Assembly: GCA_025603075.1 (NCBI GenBank)
Contig: MU626308.1
Span: forward strand, 54,202 to 118,201
Direction: 5' to 3'
DNA length: 64,000 nt
From: Neoconidiobolus thromboides FSU 785
Taxonomy: Eukaryota > Entomophthoromycota > Entomophthoromycetes > Entomophthorales > Neoconidiobolaceae
Part shown: positions 1-11,727 of the stretch, piece after piece
Numbering within the stretch: the first letter of the stretch is position 1
Layout of the letters: each line of letters opens with the position of its first letter
Position numbers and translations under genes: made by a program
The notes under the pieces: model-generated
Database searches by the model: none
Seen by the model: the letters and a program-made list of their open reading frames with translations, nothing else
Told to the model about the DNA's origin: nothing

Positions 1-693
1 ATCTAACAAGTTTTAAAGCAAATTTTTAATTTCAGCTAATCCTCTATTATTTTTCAAAAACTTTGTCCGCTAATTTTTTTAATCTGTCAGTCATCTAATA
101 ATTCTTTGTTAATTAAAAAATTCCATTTCCAAGTTTTCTAAATAGATTTAAATAATAACTTTGGTAATCTTGAAATATTATTGCTATATAATAATTCTGT
201 ATAAATCTTAATTAAAAGTAAAAATTCTAATAAATAAATAAATAAAATATCAAATGTATAACAATATTAAGAAATCAATTATTTATAATTGTAAAAAATA
301 ATAAGATTTAAAAAAAACTTTGATAAATGTTAAATTTATTATAAACTCAATGAAATATGAAGATCTATTTTTGTGTCAAGAATTTTGCTAACAATTTTTC
401 CACTTAAATAGACTTAAAAGATGGAAAAAGTGATAAAACAAAATAAAAACATCTTTATATGTTCAAATAGAATATTAATAAATTAACTACTAAATTTAGT
501 AATTTCAGTTTAGTTTTATATAATAAAAAAATAAATTAAATTAATTAATTAGTGTAAAAATTTTGAACTCTAAATTTTACTATTACTATAATTATTAAAT
601 AGCTTTATTTTGATTTATAATAAAAAATGATTAATATAAATAACACATTTATCTCATTTACTTTGATTTTTATTTCCAAACAAATAATTAATA
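1..693. other. AT-rich intergenic region upstream of the trypsin gene
   Basis: No convincing gene is visible. The minus strand of about 70-245 contains short stretches that read like protein but are broken by stops. A worn copy of the dispersed inverted-repeat element lies at 355-460. The last 150 bases are the presumed promoter and leader of the downstream protease gene. Confidence 0.6.
355..460 (+). mobile_element. MITE-like element, copy 1 (degenerate ends)
   Basis: The core CAATTTTTCCACTTAAATA followed by ACTTAAAAGATGGAAAAAG matches the family. The ends are worn: ATATGAAGATCTATTTTT on the left and AAAACATCTTTATAT on the right, so both terminal G/C tracts have decayed. Confidence 0.7.
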
Positions 694-1554
694 ATGCAAT
701 TTAAGACCATTTTAACATTAATAAGCTTTACTCTGGTTAGTGAAGTAATTTCAATACCAACTAACAATAATAATTCAATTACTTCTAATTCAAGTGGAAA
801 AAAACGTAACTTTCGAATAGTTGGTGGAGAAGAAGTTAAAGACTCTAAACAATATTCTTCCTTTTTAGTTTCTTTAACTGAAAATGGTTCTCATTCATGT
901 GCAGGTACCTTAATTCATGGTAATATGGTATTAACAGCAGCTCATTGTGCACCTGAACAGAATCAAATAATGGAATGGAAAGCAGTATTAAATCGATATA
1001 ATCAAAAAGTCTTACCTGAAAGTGAAGGAGCTACAATTTATGATATAATGGAAGTACATGTTCATCCTAAATTTGATAGAAAGAAAGCCAAAAATGATAT
1101 ATCTTTATGGAAAATTAATAGGCCATTTGAACAAAAAGTGGGTGTATTATATGATATTAAGGATGTTTTAAATAAACAAGATAATGTTCAATTAAAAGTT
1201 ATAGGTTGGGGTTTAACTTCAGAAGAAGGAGAACCTGCAGATAAATTAATGCAAGTTAATTTACCTTTAGTTAATAATCAACAATGTAATGAAATATTTA
1301 ATAATAATAAAATAAAGATAGATAAAAATAGTCAATTTTGTGCTGGTGATTTAAAAGGTAAAGATGCATGTGAAGGAGATTCAGGTGGTCCAATTTTATT
1401 AGATAATTTTAATGTACCTGTTATTACGGGTATTGTTTCTTATGGTATTAAATGTGGTAGTACTATTTATCCTGGTGTTTATACTAAAGTCAATCATTTC
1501 TTGAGTTATATTGCTGAAGTTGTTAAAAAGTCCAATCCAGAATTTGTTTATTAA
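694..1554 (+). CDS. secreted trypsin-like serine protease (family S1A)
   Basis: Predicted extracellular endopeptidase of 286 aa, intronless. Residues 1-20 form a hydrophobic signal peptide and about 21-41 a short Asn/Ser-rich propeptide. Activation would cut after Arg41, releasing the IVGG N-terminus. The triad is intact: His84 in TAAHC, Asp135 in NDISL, Ser230 in GDSGGP. Asp224, six residues before the catalytic serine, is the S1-pocket residue that gives trypsin specificity for Arg/Lys. Six cysteines (69/85, 198/216, 226/254) fit the three conserved disulfides. The length suits a bare catalytic domain with no accessory modules. Such proteases are typical of insect-associated fungi; a role in host or protein breakdown is inferred. 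Confidence 0.95.
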   Translation: MQFKTILTLISFTLVSEVISIPTNNNNSITSNSSGKKRNFRIVGGEEVKDSKQYSSFLVSLTENGSHSCAGTLIHGNMVLTAAHCAPEQNQIMEWKAVLNRYNQKVLPESEGATIYDIMEVHVHPKFDRKKAKNDISLWKINRPFEQKVGVLYDIKDVLNKQDNVQLKVIGWGLTSEEGEPADKLMQVNLPLVNNQQCNEIFNNNKIKIDKNSQFCAGDLKGKDACEGDSGGPILLDNFNVPVITGIVSYGIKCGSTIYPGVYTKVNHFLSYIAEVVKKSNPEFVY

Positions 1555-1587
1555 ATATCGATATTATTAATAGAATTGAGATAATAA

Positions 1588-2285
1588 TTATATTTGATAT
1601 ATTATTTTTATCTTTTTTCGATTATTAATTATTGTTTCTTGATTATTATTATCAAATAATAGTAATAAAGTTAAACTTGGAAATGAATTAATATTATTAT
1701 TTAATTTATTTAATATTATTAAATTATTATTATTTATATTATTCCATTGATTATTAACTAAATTTAAATATTTTAATTTAATAAATTTATCTGATAATAA
1801 ATTAATTAAATTATTTATTAAATGAGTAGGTAAATTGTTTAATGTATTTTTAAATTCTAAATGAGTTAATTGATTATAATGTGTACCTAAATGTTGTATT
1901 AACTTAATATCTATTTTTAAACAATAATTTAATTTAATACAATATAAATATTTCATATAGTTTGTATTATTGTTATAATTTATAATTTCATATTCTTCAT
2001 AATCTTCCCAATCCTCTAATACTTTATTAGTTTGTTGATTATTTATTTTTTTACCTAAAAATTGAATTAATGTGTCTGAATTAATATTACATAAGGTAAA
2101 ATCTAATAAATAATAATTATTATGATGTAAATTTAATAACAACTTATTTGGATTATTTAATTTTGATAAAATTATTGGTAATAATTGTTGTTGTATTTTT
2201 AACGTTAATTTTTGATAATTTTTTATTATTATAATTGTATAATAAATATTATTATTTATTAAATTAATTATTTTATTATATAAAC

Positions 2286-2349
<64 letters not shown>

Positions 2350-2721
2350 GATATTAAATAGTTGATTATTAGAGATTGAATATGAATTATTTAACCATGA
2401 GTTAGGAGCTGATGGCCCAGCAATTAATGATCGATAATTTATATTACTATTATTATTATTAAAAGTATCAAAATTATTATAATAATAATAACTATCATTG
2501 ATATTATTAATATTAAAATTATTATTAATAATTTCTTCCCATGAATGTATACTATTTAATTTTTTTCTACTCTTATTCCTTAATAACTGTAAACTTTCAT
2601 TAACTGTATACTCTTGTTTATCTTTATCTTGTATTTTATTATCAAATTCATATTGTTTTTGATATTGAATTTGTTTTTCATAATATTTAACTTTACTTTT
2701 CAATTGGTATTTTCTTCCCAT
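1588..2721 (-). CDS. Asn-rich protein with degenerate leucine-rich repeats
   Basis: A 377-aa open frame of unknown function. The N-terminal 60 residues are basic and helical (starting MGRKYQLKSKVKYYEKQ). An asparagine-rich middle includes a run of more than 20 Asn encoded by a pure AAT/ATT microsatellite. The C-terminal half has leucine-rich spacing (LTHLEFKNTLNNLP, LKYLNLVNNQW, LTLLLLFDNN) resembling irregular LRRs. A conserved-looking patch, LIAGPSAPNSWL, sits before the Asn run. It ends 33 bp from the trypsin stop on the other strand, so the two genes are convergent. The Asn content is partly a by-product of extreme AT bias. I do not recognise the family. Confidence 0.6.
2284..2350. repeat. 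(ATT)n microsatellite inside the Asn-rich gene
   Basis: An uninterrupted trinucleotide array that encodes poly-asparagine on the minus strand. It is probably length-variable between isolates. Confidence 0.9.
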
Positions 2722-2807
2722 TGTTAATTTACATAGTAATAATTAATAAGAACAGTATTGAGTTTAATTTAATTGAATTCAAAAATTTAATAAGAAATGA
2801 AGAAAGT

Positions 2808-4446
2808 TTATTTTTTAAAAAAAGAGAGTAAAAATTCAAAACATTGATGTAAAAATCCAACACATACAAAAATTCCACCAATAATACCACTCAATCGTAT
2901 TAAAAATTTAATTATTGATTCTCTTTTTTCAGTAATTCTAACTAAAATGGGTTCAATATTATATTGAAAAAATAGTCCTAAATAATATATATTTAATTAA
3001 ATAAATGATTAAATATTATAATATTATAATATTATTATATTATTATATTATTATATTATTATATTATTATATTATTATATTATTAATATTACCTTGTGTT
3101 GATGAGCTAATAGATTGGATATCAGAACGATGATCAAGTACAGCATATTGATTAGTTATTAAAGCTTGATTATAGTTATCTAAGATATAAATTAATAATA
3201 TATACTAATGTATCTTAATATAATATAATATAATAATTAATTACCAATATAAATGGTAGGGACCTAATAAATAAAACATTGTTAATAAATTATATTAAAT
3301 ATAAATTATATTGGTAAACTTACTACTGAAATGTAATATTGAAATATATCCATAGCTAAATAAAATAAAATAAAATAAAATAAAATAAAATAAAATAAAA
3401 ATTAATATTACTATTTTTTGAAATTGAATAAACATTATCTAATGGGTTAACTAATAACGGATAATGTTTACCGAAGGAAAATTTGTCAATTCGATGAGTA
3501 AAATTAAATGCTAAAATAAATAATAAATAACATAATAACATAATAACATAACAATAAAATAGAATAATAATAATAATAATGATAATAATAATAATTTACC
3601 ATTATGCGGAACATGCATACCACCATGGCCATGACCTTGTGCAGTTATATGAAAGTTACCTTGAACCTATAATAATAATAACAATGATATAAATAAATGA
3701 TATTAAATGAATATAAAATAATAACAGAATTTTACCTTTTTAACTTGAAATGAACCACTAACTCTACAAGAATCAATAATTTGTGCTAAATTAAAACAAT
3801 TTAATATTAATAATTAATCAAATAAAACAAACTCTAATTTTTTACTTTCAACTCCACTTTTTTCAAATTCTTCATCTTGATGATATTGTCCTTGTTCAAC
3901 TAAATAGCCAATATGTTGCTCAAGTTGTTTATTATCTCTATTATTTGATTTAATGTTTATTATCCTATTAACATGATTTTAAATTTCTTACTGTAGCATC
4001 TTTGCTTTTCCTAAATCAAAATGAACCTATAATAATAATTAATATTATCAAACATTTAAATAATAATAATACTGGATATGTTTGAATTTGATTTTGCATA
4101 TGAATTGAGTTTCCTGAAGCATCATGAACATCCACATTTAAATCTATACCCCAATTTAATATTCAATAATATATACATTCTAGATGAGCTTACAATTGCA
4201 TGGCATCCCAATCGTAATATCAACATTAATTTGTAAATCGTTATGACCTAAATCTCGATCTACAATAAATTCATAACTTTGTTTCAAATGAATAAAATTA
4301 TTGATTTCAAATATAGTTAAATAAAACAATATAATAACAACAATAAAGGTAAATAAGCCACCAGTTTTAGTTTTAAATTGATATTCTTCTTTAATCTTTG
4401 GAAACGCATCAAAATACTTTAATTTCTTTTCACTATTGCTTATCAT
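2808..4446 (-). CDS. ERV41: Erv41-like COPII/COPI vesicle cargo protein (ERGIC2 family)
   Basis: Multi-exon gene for an ER-Golgi cycling membrane protein, which in yeast pairs with Erv46 to retrieve ER residents. Exon 1 starts MISNSEKKLKYFDAFPKIKE and carries the first membrane segment (about residues 30-47). It splices into an exon reading PCNYLNVDVHDASGNS across a 50-nt GT-AG intron (4144-4193). Later exons give the family hallmarks GNFHITAQGHGGMHVPHNG (near 3600-3660) and QYAVLDHR. The last exon encodes FFQYNIEPILVRITEKRES followed by the second membrane helix and a stop at 2808. The topology (two membrane helices flanking a luminal domain) and the FHIT motif favour Erv41 over Erv46, since no Erv46-type CxxC cluster is visible. 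Several exon borders in the middle were not resolved. Confidence 0.85.
3011..3085. repeat. simple tandem repeat (ATTATATT-type) in the last ERV41 intron
   Basis: An array of ATTATATTATT units fills most of the intron between the QYAVLDHR exon and the last exon of ERV41. A second intronic array, (AAAAT)n, lies at about 3358-3402. Confidence 0.8.
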
Positions 4447-5070
4447 TGTCTCTAAGTTAGATACTTAAGTCTAAATCAATTATTATTTAAAATTTAAAAT
4501 TTTAGTTCTACATTATAACTCCATCCAATAACGTGGCATTGACTTATGCTTTATTTTATTAGTTCAATTGCCTATTATGTAATAAGAATTTGGTATTTAA
4601 AATTTTAATAATAGAAATTTATTTTAGTGTAACAATCGACACAAAACAAAAAGTCAAATAACAATTATAAGAGGTTTAAAAAGAAATATTTATTTCAATG
4701 ATAATACTAATATTATTATTATTCTACTATTATTCCAGTATTTTTCTTTTAAACTCGAAAATTCAACATACAATAAATATACAATTATAAAACATCGGAT
4801 ATAAATTATCAGTTACTAAAAAAAATTCACATAAACAGTAATTTTCTATTAATGACATTAATTGATCTAGAATCAACCAATAAAAAGTATTTGAGTTCTA
4901 ACTCAGGCGTGATATGACAACATTTTAAAAAATAAGTCAAACTCAAGTCACTAAAAAGTTAAATAAACTCAAATTAAATTAAGTTCATTAATAGTTTTTT
5001 ATCTCTTTGTTTTTTTATTTATTTAATTAGTTTTACAAGTTATTAGTAGAATTTAAGAAAACATTACAGT
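4447..5070. promoter_or_regulatory. divergent intergenic region between ERV41 and the BORC-like gene
   Basis: A 624-bp AT-rich spacer between two gene starts that point away from each other. It must hold both promoters. I see no gene, no copy of the dispersed element and no transcription-factor site that I would defend. Confidence 0.5.
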
Positions 5071-7024
5071 ATGAATACTTTTCTTGTCACCTCGTCCAAT
5101 TTTCGGTTACCTAATTTTAATACCATAATAGAAGAACAAGCGGAAGATCACAATAAAATGGAAAAAGTAAATGCAATTTAAGTTTTATTTCGAAAAAGAA
5201 AATTTCACTAATAAAATTTTAAAACAATAGGGTATAATTTTAGTGAATGAATGGAATGATAACAATAATGAAAAAAAGGATAATTTATTAATTAAACTAG
5301 ATAATTTAAAAAAGGTAATTTAATTGATTTTAATTTAATTTATTATTATATGATTTATTAGATAATACCAAATAAAACAAGTAGTAATGTAAATAGTTAT
5401 AGATATATATTAAACGCTTTAAATGGTAAGTTGAACATATAAATTACAATTTAAATTATAAATATATATTATATATTTTTCAGATGAAGTACCGGATGCC
5501 ATATTATCCATACAATTAGCCATTATTCAACAAAGGATATATTCTAATGTAAGAAATATAATACATGAACAAGTAAATTATTAAGTTATCATTGTTATTT
5601 ATTTTATTAAAAGAGTAATAAATAATTAGGCATTAGTAATATCAAACATTAAAAAAGTGGATATGATGGCTCAAAATTATAGCAAAGTAACAAATAAATT
5701 AAAAAAAGACGTTAATAATTATCAAACTCAATTGATATCATGTAATATTATATTGTTTAACTTTGTTCATAATAATACTAATTTTTTTATTTTTTTTATA
5801 TCTAATAAATGTATAGCTATCTCTTTATTACATCAAGAAGTAACAAAAACAAAATTTTATTTAACTCAAGTATTTATTAGTTTACATCAAGTGAAACAAC
5901 AATTGGATGATTTGTATCTCAACAATAATAACAATCAAGATAGTAATTCAATACAATTAAATATTAATCCACATAATTATCCCAATTTATATAAATTAAC
6001 ATATAAACAACGAATAATTCGACCTAATTCTTATCATTATAATTATCAACAACAACAGCACTCATTCTTATCGGAGGTAATAACTAATGATTTTAAACCC
6101 CGTTCTAGTCTGGATTTACCATTGGAAAATAATAGTTGGAATAATTTTAAAGATAACCAAAGCATAAAATCATTCAATTCAAATTCACCTTATTTATATA
6201 ATAACAATAATAATAATAATTCTTCTACTTCCCTTAATCCAGAAGAGAATTTCAATTCCATTAACAATAATTCATCTTTAATTGCAGGTGCTATATCAAA
6301 AGTACATTTTGCTACATCAAAAGCTTATCGACAACCTCCACAATCCTTATCAGAAGCAATGAGTCCAATTCATTCAGGTTCAAGTGATGGTAGTATAATC
6401 AATATAGCCAATACAACTAATAATAATTCTATGAATTCAGAAATTACTAATAAAAAGAAAGCATTTTCATTAAGGACAACTTTATCATTAGCAAATTTAA
6501 AATCATTAAAAAAATCAAGTGAAGGAATAACAAATACTACTACTATTACCACTAGTAGAGATAAACAAAAACCATTAAATGCCAAAGATAGATTGAGTCA
6601 AATTGCATCTTCTTCACCTAAACCCTCAAATGTTATATTATCTAAATGGATCTCTAATGTATTTCGTACACATGAAAGTAGCAATAACAATAACATTACC
6701 ACAACTTCAATGAAATCCCAATTAAACCAAGAAACCTCCCAATTATCTTATTCTGAAGCACCCAAATTACCTAAACTTGAAGGTATTGATTATCGAATTA
6801 ATATTTCTACTGAAATCCCAGGAATGGAAGAAATTGATAATATTTTTATGGATAAAAATTTGAATGGGGAATTTAATTATTCTTTAAATTCTTCACCAAG
6901 ATCTCTAACTAGATCTTTTTCATCAGCTTCTACAATGAAAAATAATTCAAAAAGAAGACCTTCATTAAGATCTTTATTATTAGATCACCCTTCCTTTTCT
7001 TCCCCTTCTCAGTTTCCTTCTTGA
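5071..7024 (+). CDS. coiled-coil protein, BORCS5-like N-terminus with Ser/Asn-rich tail
   Basis: Six-exon gene; start MNTFLVTSSNFRLPNFNTII at 5071. Introns at about 5158-5231, 5314-5361, 5425-5483, 5573-5630 and 5745-5815 are all GT-AG. The last is usually read through because it has no stop (the CNIILFNFVHNN stretch), but splicing TCAT|CTATC gives a continuous coiled coil. The helical region (IHEQALVISNIKKVDMMAQN, then LHQVKQQLDDLY) resembles the lysosome-positioning BORC subunit BORCS5 in spacing and in the QALVxxIKxxD pattern. The C-terminal 300 residues are low-complexity Ser/Asn with basic patches such as KRRPSLRSLL. A function in vacuole or endosome positioning is tentative. Confidence 0.5.
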
Positions 7025-7232
7025 TTAACGTTAATCGTTTAAGTGTGTGTTTAAATTGTAGATATCTAATTTATTTTCTATTTTTATTTATTGTAAATAT
7101 TATTATTCTCTATGTTAATAATAATATATAATCTATATTCTTTCTTTTCCTAAAAAATACACTTTCCCCATATTATTTATTAACTAGAAAACATTTAGAA
7201 ATCAAATATTAAAATTAAACTTTTTTAATATA

Positions 7233-7278
7233 TATAATTTGTATTTTATAATTTGTATTTTATAATTTGTATTTTATA
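7233..7278. repeat. 14-bp tandem repeat, three units
   Basis: Three near-perfect copies of ATAATTTGTATTTT lie immediately left of the MITE-like element at 7293. The array sits in the spacer between two convergent genes. Confidence 0.75.
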
Positions 7279-7292
7279 TTTTATACTTTTAA

Positions 7293-7400
7293 TATATGGG
7301 GATGTATTTTTGTGTTTAAGAATTTTACTAATAATTTTTCCGCTCAAATAACGCTTAAAAGATGGAAAAAGTAATGAAATCAAAAAAACACCCCCATATA
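7293..7400 (+). mobile_element. MITE-like element, copy 2 (well preserved)
   Basis: Left end TATATGGGGATGTATTTTT and right end AAAAAAACACCCCCATATA form a near-perfect inverted repeat. The core CAATTTTTCCGCTCAAATAA is missing one AC relative to some copies. TA dinucleotides flank both ends. The right end touches the stop codon of the phosphate transporter gene at 7401, so the element forms the start of that gene's 3' UTR. Confidence 0.9.
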
Positions 7401-10007
7401 TTAAAATCCTAAAGCTAATAAAATACCATAACCTAATGAGATAATAACCCCATAAAGTAAAATAGAAGATGGGATCCCAGCTTTTAAAAAATCCTTAACA
7501 CTTAAATATCGAGTGCCTGTTTCATCTTCCATCATAATAGCATTCATATTAGGAAACCCAGAAACTGGTAAACCCATTGCTGAAGAACACATTAAAGCTG
7601 AACTCTACATAATATATATTAATTATTGAAATTCCTAAAATTAAAATAAAGTGATAATATTTTACCATAACAAGTAACCTAGGATGGGGATCTGGAAGGG
7701 TAGTACCAATTTGAGCAATAATTGGAAAGATAATAACTGCTCCTACAGTATGTGAAATAAAAGTAGTTATACAAAGTACAAAGAAGCACATAATAGCCAT
7801 AATTTGAAATAAGTTAAAATTTAATATTAATTGCTTAACATTAATTGATATAATATGTAATAACCCAGAAGATTTAACTCCTTTACCTAGAGCAATACCG
7901 CCCATAGCTAATATAATAACTGTCCATAAAAAATTATTAAAATCATCTTTCGATAAAATCCCTGTACCAAAAAACAGTACTAAAGGTATTATAGCAATTA
8001 CTCCCATATCACCGATAATAGATTCTAATTGATGAGCTAAACACCATAATATAATTGTAAATAAAGTTACAAAACAAACAAATAATTGAGTATTATTAAA
8101 CTTTTCAGGTGTATATCGAATTTGGTTTAAAGTTAAATTATGACTACTAGGCTTATAAATCAATAACAAAGCCGACCAAACTAATATATTTCCAACTAAA
8201 CAAATAGGTATAGAAATAGCAAACCATTGTAGCCAAGTAGGAGCTGGATCCATATTACTAATAGCAATTATATTTTGAGGTGATGATATAGGGGATGCCA
8301 TACCACCAATATTAGAAGCTAATGCAATTCCCATAATTAAGCTTCTAGCATAAGGGCTTTTACTTGGTAATGTTCTTAGTAATGGTTGAATTAATGAGAA
8401 GCATAGGACTGGAGCAGCTACATTAGAAATCCACATACTAGCAAAAGTAGCTACCATCATATTAGCCAATAAAACTTTAGAAGGTTCAGAACCAGCATAA
8501 GATAAAACTGCTGAGGCCATTTTTTTAGCTATATGATGTTTCGATAGTGCTGAAGCTAATGAAAAGCCACCTAATAATAACATAATCACCGGTGAAAACA
8601 TGGAAGCAAAGATTTCATGAGTGGCTTCAGGAGCAGTAAGTCGTCGATTTCCATTATCTTCTTTTAAAATTTTCAAAACTACAATTAAAAAGGGAATTAA
8701 TAAAGCAGTAACAAATAAAGGTATAATTTCTGAAGCCCATAAAAGAGATGCAAAAATTAATAAAGCAAAACAATTAGCTGGTTCACGTTCTGAAAATGGA
8801 GAGTAATTGATTAAAATTATAAAAAATACAGAAAATGTTAAAAACAATAATGAATTTTGCATGCCATCAGTGAAAGTGAAGCTAAATAAACTACTTGCTT
8901 TGATTTGAGTGGAAGTAGTTTGTGGTGTTGATTTTGGAAAAGATAATTGTTTTAAACCAACGGAATGTGCTTTACGTTCTAAAGATACCATATCTCTCCA
9001 AACGGTATTACGTTCCCAAACCAGATGTTCACGTAAATGAGATTTTAATTCTTCAAAAGCATGTTGTTGATCAATATTACGTAAGGTAGCATAGATTGTC
9101 TGTATACGAATAATTTGATCATCCAGTTTATTTTTAGTTGATTCTAAATAAGGATAAGAAGCTAACACAGTTTCATTCAAATAACGTTTGGTAATTGATA
9201 CTCCAGTTACCTTATCATATTTTTTTAATATTTTACTAAATCCTGTATAATTTAATACCACATAATTTTTAAGTTCTGTTAATAATACAAAATGTTCGAT
9301 TACTTTTTTAGTTAATACAATGGCTTCTTCTTCAAATGAAATATCCATATTCATTTTATCATTACCTCCAGTTGATAATCTTCTTTCTATTGAATTAAGG
9401 ATATTGGTATCTTTCTTTGGTGTTTCATAGAACGAAATCGAACGATGTTTAAGATTCTTATTATTACTTCGATTTAATGGACTTGGTTTTAAATCCGAGT
9501 TACTAGGCGAACCAGTTAATACACTCGATTGTAAAATAGCGCCTTCTGATTCAATATCAATTAAATCAGGAGAATTACTTTGCTGAGTACCTATACCTTC
9601 TTCAATAAGATGAGAAGAATCAATATCGTTACATCGACTTTCTAATATAAAAGCTTTATGACATAATTTTTCAACACTGGTATAAAGATCTGTTTCTTTT
9701 TTTGTATAAAAATTAATGATCTTTTTTAACTCTTCATCTAAAGCAGGCATAAAACTTTTATTTGCTATGGTATTCGCTCCTAATAAGGTACATGTTTCAT
9801 CTAATTCATTACATTCTCCGGTGGGACTTGAACGTGAAAACAAATCTTTTTCAATTTGATAAATTAATTTTTTTAAGTTAGAATAGCTAAATGAATGGTT
9901 ATAGATTAATATAAAAAATAGTGGATCAGAAAAAATATAGTTTACGCAATATAATGATTTCTCCATTCTGGTACAGCATTGAATTGGACAGTATGTGAAA
10001 ACTTCAT
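7401..10007 (-). CDS. SPX-domain low-affinity phosphate transporter (PHO87/90/91 type)
   Basis: Phosphate transporter with a cytosolic SPX sensor (inositol-pyrophosphate binding) followed by an SLC13/DASS-like membrane domain. The true start is at 10007: exon 1 encodes MKFSHTVQFNAVPEWRNHYI, the classic SPX start. It splices over a 59-nt intron (9887-9945) into AYSNLKKLIYQIEKDLFSR. A start at 9966 would read intron. A second intron, 7605-7665, joins LLVM to SSALMCSSAMGLPVSGFPN. The SPX domain spans roughly residues 1-330, and about 12 membrane segments follow. DASS signatures are SNIGGMASPISSPQNIIAI and GLPVSGFPNMNAI. Plasma-membrane (Pho87/90) and vacuolar (Pho91) forms cannot be told apart here. 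Its stop codon abuts a MITE-like element. Confidence 0.93.
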
Positions 10008-10621
10008 TGAATTTTAATGCTTTTTATTTATAAAATTTCAATAAAAAATAAAATAAAATAAAATGAAGGACTTGCTTTTATAATGGAAATGATTCTAAAT
10101 TTATAGTTGGAATAATTATGCACCTTTAGTTCTCGCTTAATTTTTATATTTTATCCTTTGGTTCCTAACTTGGAAATAATCAAAGTACAAATCAAACCCC
10201 TATTTATTGGAATTGTATGTGTATATTTATGATTTTCAGTTAATGTATTATTTTATGTTTAATACAGATAATACAGTACAAATAAATAATATTCATAGCA
10301 CAAATATTATATTATTTATAAACATAAAAATACAATTTGAGGGTATAGTTTAACATTAAACCCTTAAAGAATTTTAATTTTAATAGTTTTTCCGATTTTA
10401 GTTAAATTTTCTAAAATTCGTATTCTAAATAATAATAGAATGAAGTTTATTTATTTATCTATTAAACATAATATTTCTACCCCTATTTTTCTAATAGTTT
10501 ATTATACTTAACGAATAGCAATAGCTTATTTAGATAAAAGCAATTCACAATAGCTATTAAAACCTTAATAAAATCAGTATTATTCCTACTACCACTTGCA
10601 AATAATTTTTTTCTTTATTAT
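10008..10621. other. intergenic region upstream of the phosphate transporter
   Basis: A 614-bp spacer between the phosphate transporter start and the LYRM2 stop (both genes on the minus strand). A short (AAAAT)n run lies near 10040-10062. I find no CACGTG Pho4-type site and no gene. Confidence 0.5.
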
Positions 10622-11093
10622 TTACATATTACCAGAAAGCGATAAAGACTTATTTAGTGTTCTTAATTGAGCATGTCCTTGAGATAACAATTCATCGATT
10701 CTTTTCTATCAGTTTATTTAAATTAGTATTGTTTAATAGAAATAGAAATAGAAATCTACTAAGTCAGTAACTGAACGATATCTTTCAATATCGCTTCTTA
10801 ACCATTGTTTTAAATAAATCTTATCATGTTCATTTTTTACTTCTATAAAAATAGAGATAAGTTATCAGTTGTTTTATATAAGATAAAGTATTACTTGATA
10901 TCGTTCTTAAGCTAGATCTATAAAATTGAATCACTTTGCTACGAGTTAAAAACTTCAAAAATAAAAAGGTAAGTAGTGTATTCAATTCAAAAAAAATAAT
11001 GCATACAGTTTTAAAATCGGGTACATCTTTTAGTCTTTCTTTATTAATACTAGCGTATTGTCGTATACTATTGAAATTGATAAACCTTGACAT
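10622..11093 (-). CDS. LYRM2: LYR-motif mitochondrial protein, LYRM2-like
   Basis: Four-exon gene for a protein of about 103 aa; LYR proteins act in Fe-S or respiratory-complex assembly in mitochondria. Start MSRFINFNSIRQYAS at 11093 looks like a targeting peptide. Intron 1 (10953-11006) joins DFKT to FLTRSKVIQFYRSSLRTIS, whose V-x-FYRSSLR is the LYR helix. The following exon encodes IYLKQWLRSDIERYRSV. The last gives KRIDELLSQGHAQLRTLNKS and a stop at 10622. The YLKxWxRxxxxRxRS and LLSxGxxQLxxL patterns fit LYRM2 rather than LYRM4 or SDHAF. An upstream in-frame Met (MILGFYVF...) is possible but less likely. No single frame shows this gene whole. Confidence 0.85.
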
Positions 11094-11175
11094 TAGATTT
11101 GAAAAAACATAAAAACCAAGAATCAAATCTTATTCATAAATTTTGCAAAAAAATATCAAAAAATATTAAAAAATA

Positions 11176-11727
11176 TTAAAAATTTAATAAATAAATCAAC
11201 CCCAAAACAAGCCAATAGTTCATACAATAACCAAAACCAGTAGCATTTGAAGAATTATTATCTGTTTGAGATGTTGGTGATTTTGTTGAGTATTTAGTTG
11301 AAGTAACTACAATCGTAGGAGAAGTAGTAACAAAAGAAGTTAAATCCAAAGTGGATGTAGCTAGCTTTGAACTTTTGCTTCGAGTATTTGGAATTAAGGG
11401 TTTATTATTTATTGTTTTACTCCCTGATACTGCAGTTGGAGTAGACAGTACATCTGAAGTTGGAGGGGGTGAGGTAGGAATTAAGGTAGGACTAGAGGTT
11501 GGATTTAGGCTAGGGACTAGGGCTGGGGTTGTAATACTACTACTGAGTATGGAACTTGTGGTAATATCAGCGGAAGTAGAACTTACTATTGGGTTATTTA
11601 AATTGCCAGGGAGACCATTATTATTAGTATTTGAGAGTAAATCATTAGGGAACGCATGAGCGTTTATTGAAATAAAGAGAGTAGAAAGAAAACAACAAAT
11701 TAGGCTCAATAATAATAAAAATTTCAT
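11176..11727 (-). CDS. Ser/Thr/Pro-rich secreted protein, probable GPI-anchored wall protein
   Basis: 183 aa, intronless. Residues 1-24 form a signal peptide (MKFLLLLSLICCFLSTLFIS, cleavage near AHA-F). The middle is low-complexity Ser/Thr/Pro with repeated TSSPTLIPTSPPPTS-like runs, which would be heavily O-glycosylated. The C-terminus has NSSNATG followed by a hydrophobic tail ending LVLGLIYLLNF, consistent with a GPI-attachment signal. It shares its plan, though not a clear alignment, with the gene at 33010. A role in the cell wall or surface is inferred from composition only. There is no catalytic domain. Confidence 0.75.
   Translation of the reverse strand: MKFLLLLSLICCFLSTLFISINAHAFPNDLLSNTNNNGLPGNLNNPIVSSTSADITTSSILSSSITTPALVPSLNPTSSPTLIPTSPPPTSDVLSTPTAVSGSKTINNKPLIPNTRSKSSKLATSTLDLTSFVTTSPTIVVTSTKYSTKSPTSQTDNNSSNATGFGYCMNYWLVLGLIYLLNF

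Noticed and set aside
1..245. Protein-like fragments on the minus strand (for example LLYSNNISRLPKLLFKSI)
   Set aside because: They are broken by several stops with no splice sites that join them, and the region touches the window edge. It may be a relic but is too weak to list.
7549..9966. Start of the phosphate transporter at 9966 (MEKSLYCVNYIF)
   Set aside because: This reads through the first intron. Splicing from an ATG at 10007 gives the canonical SPX start.
11351..11659. 102-codon frame antisense to the GPI-type gene
   Set aside because: The minus strand has signal peptide, Ser/Thr-rich body and hydrophobic tail; the antisense frame is Gly/Val repeats made from the same codons.
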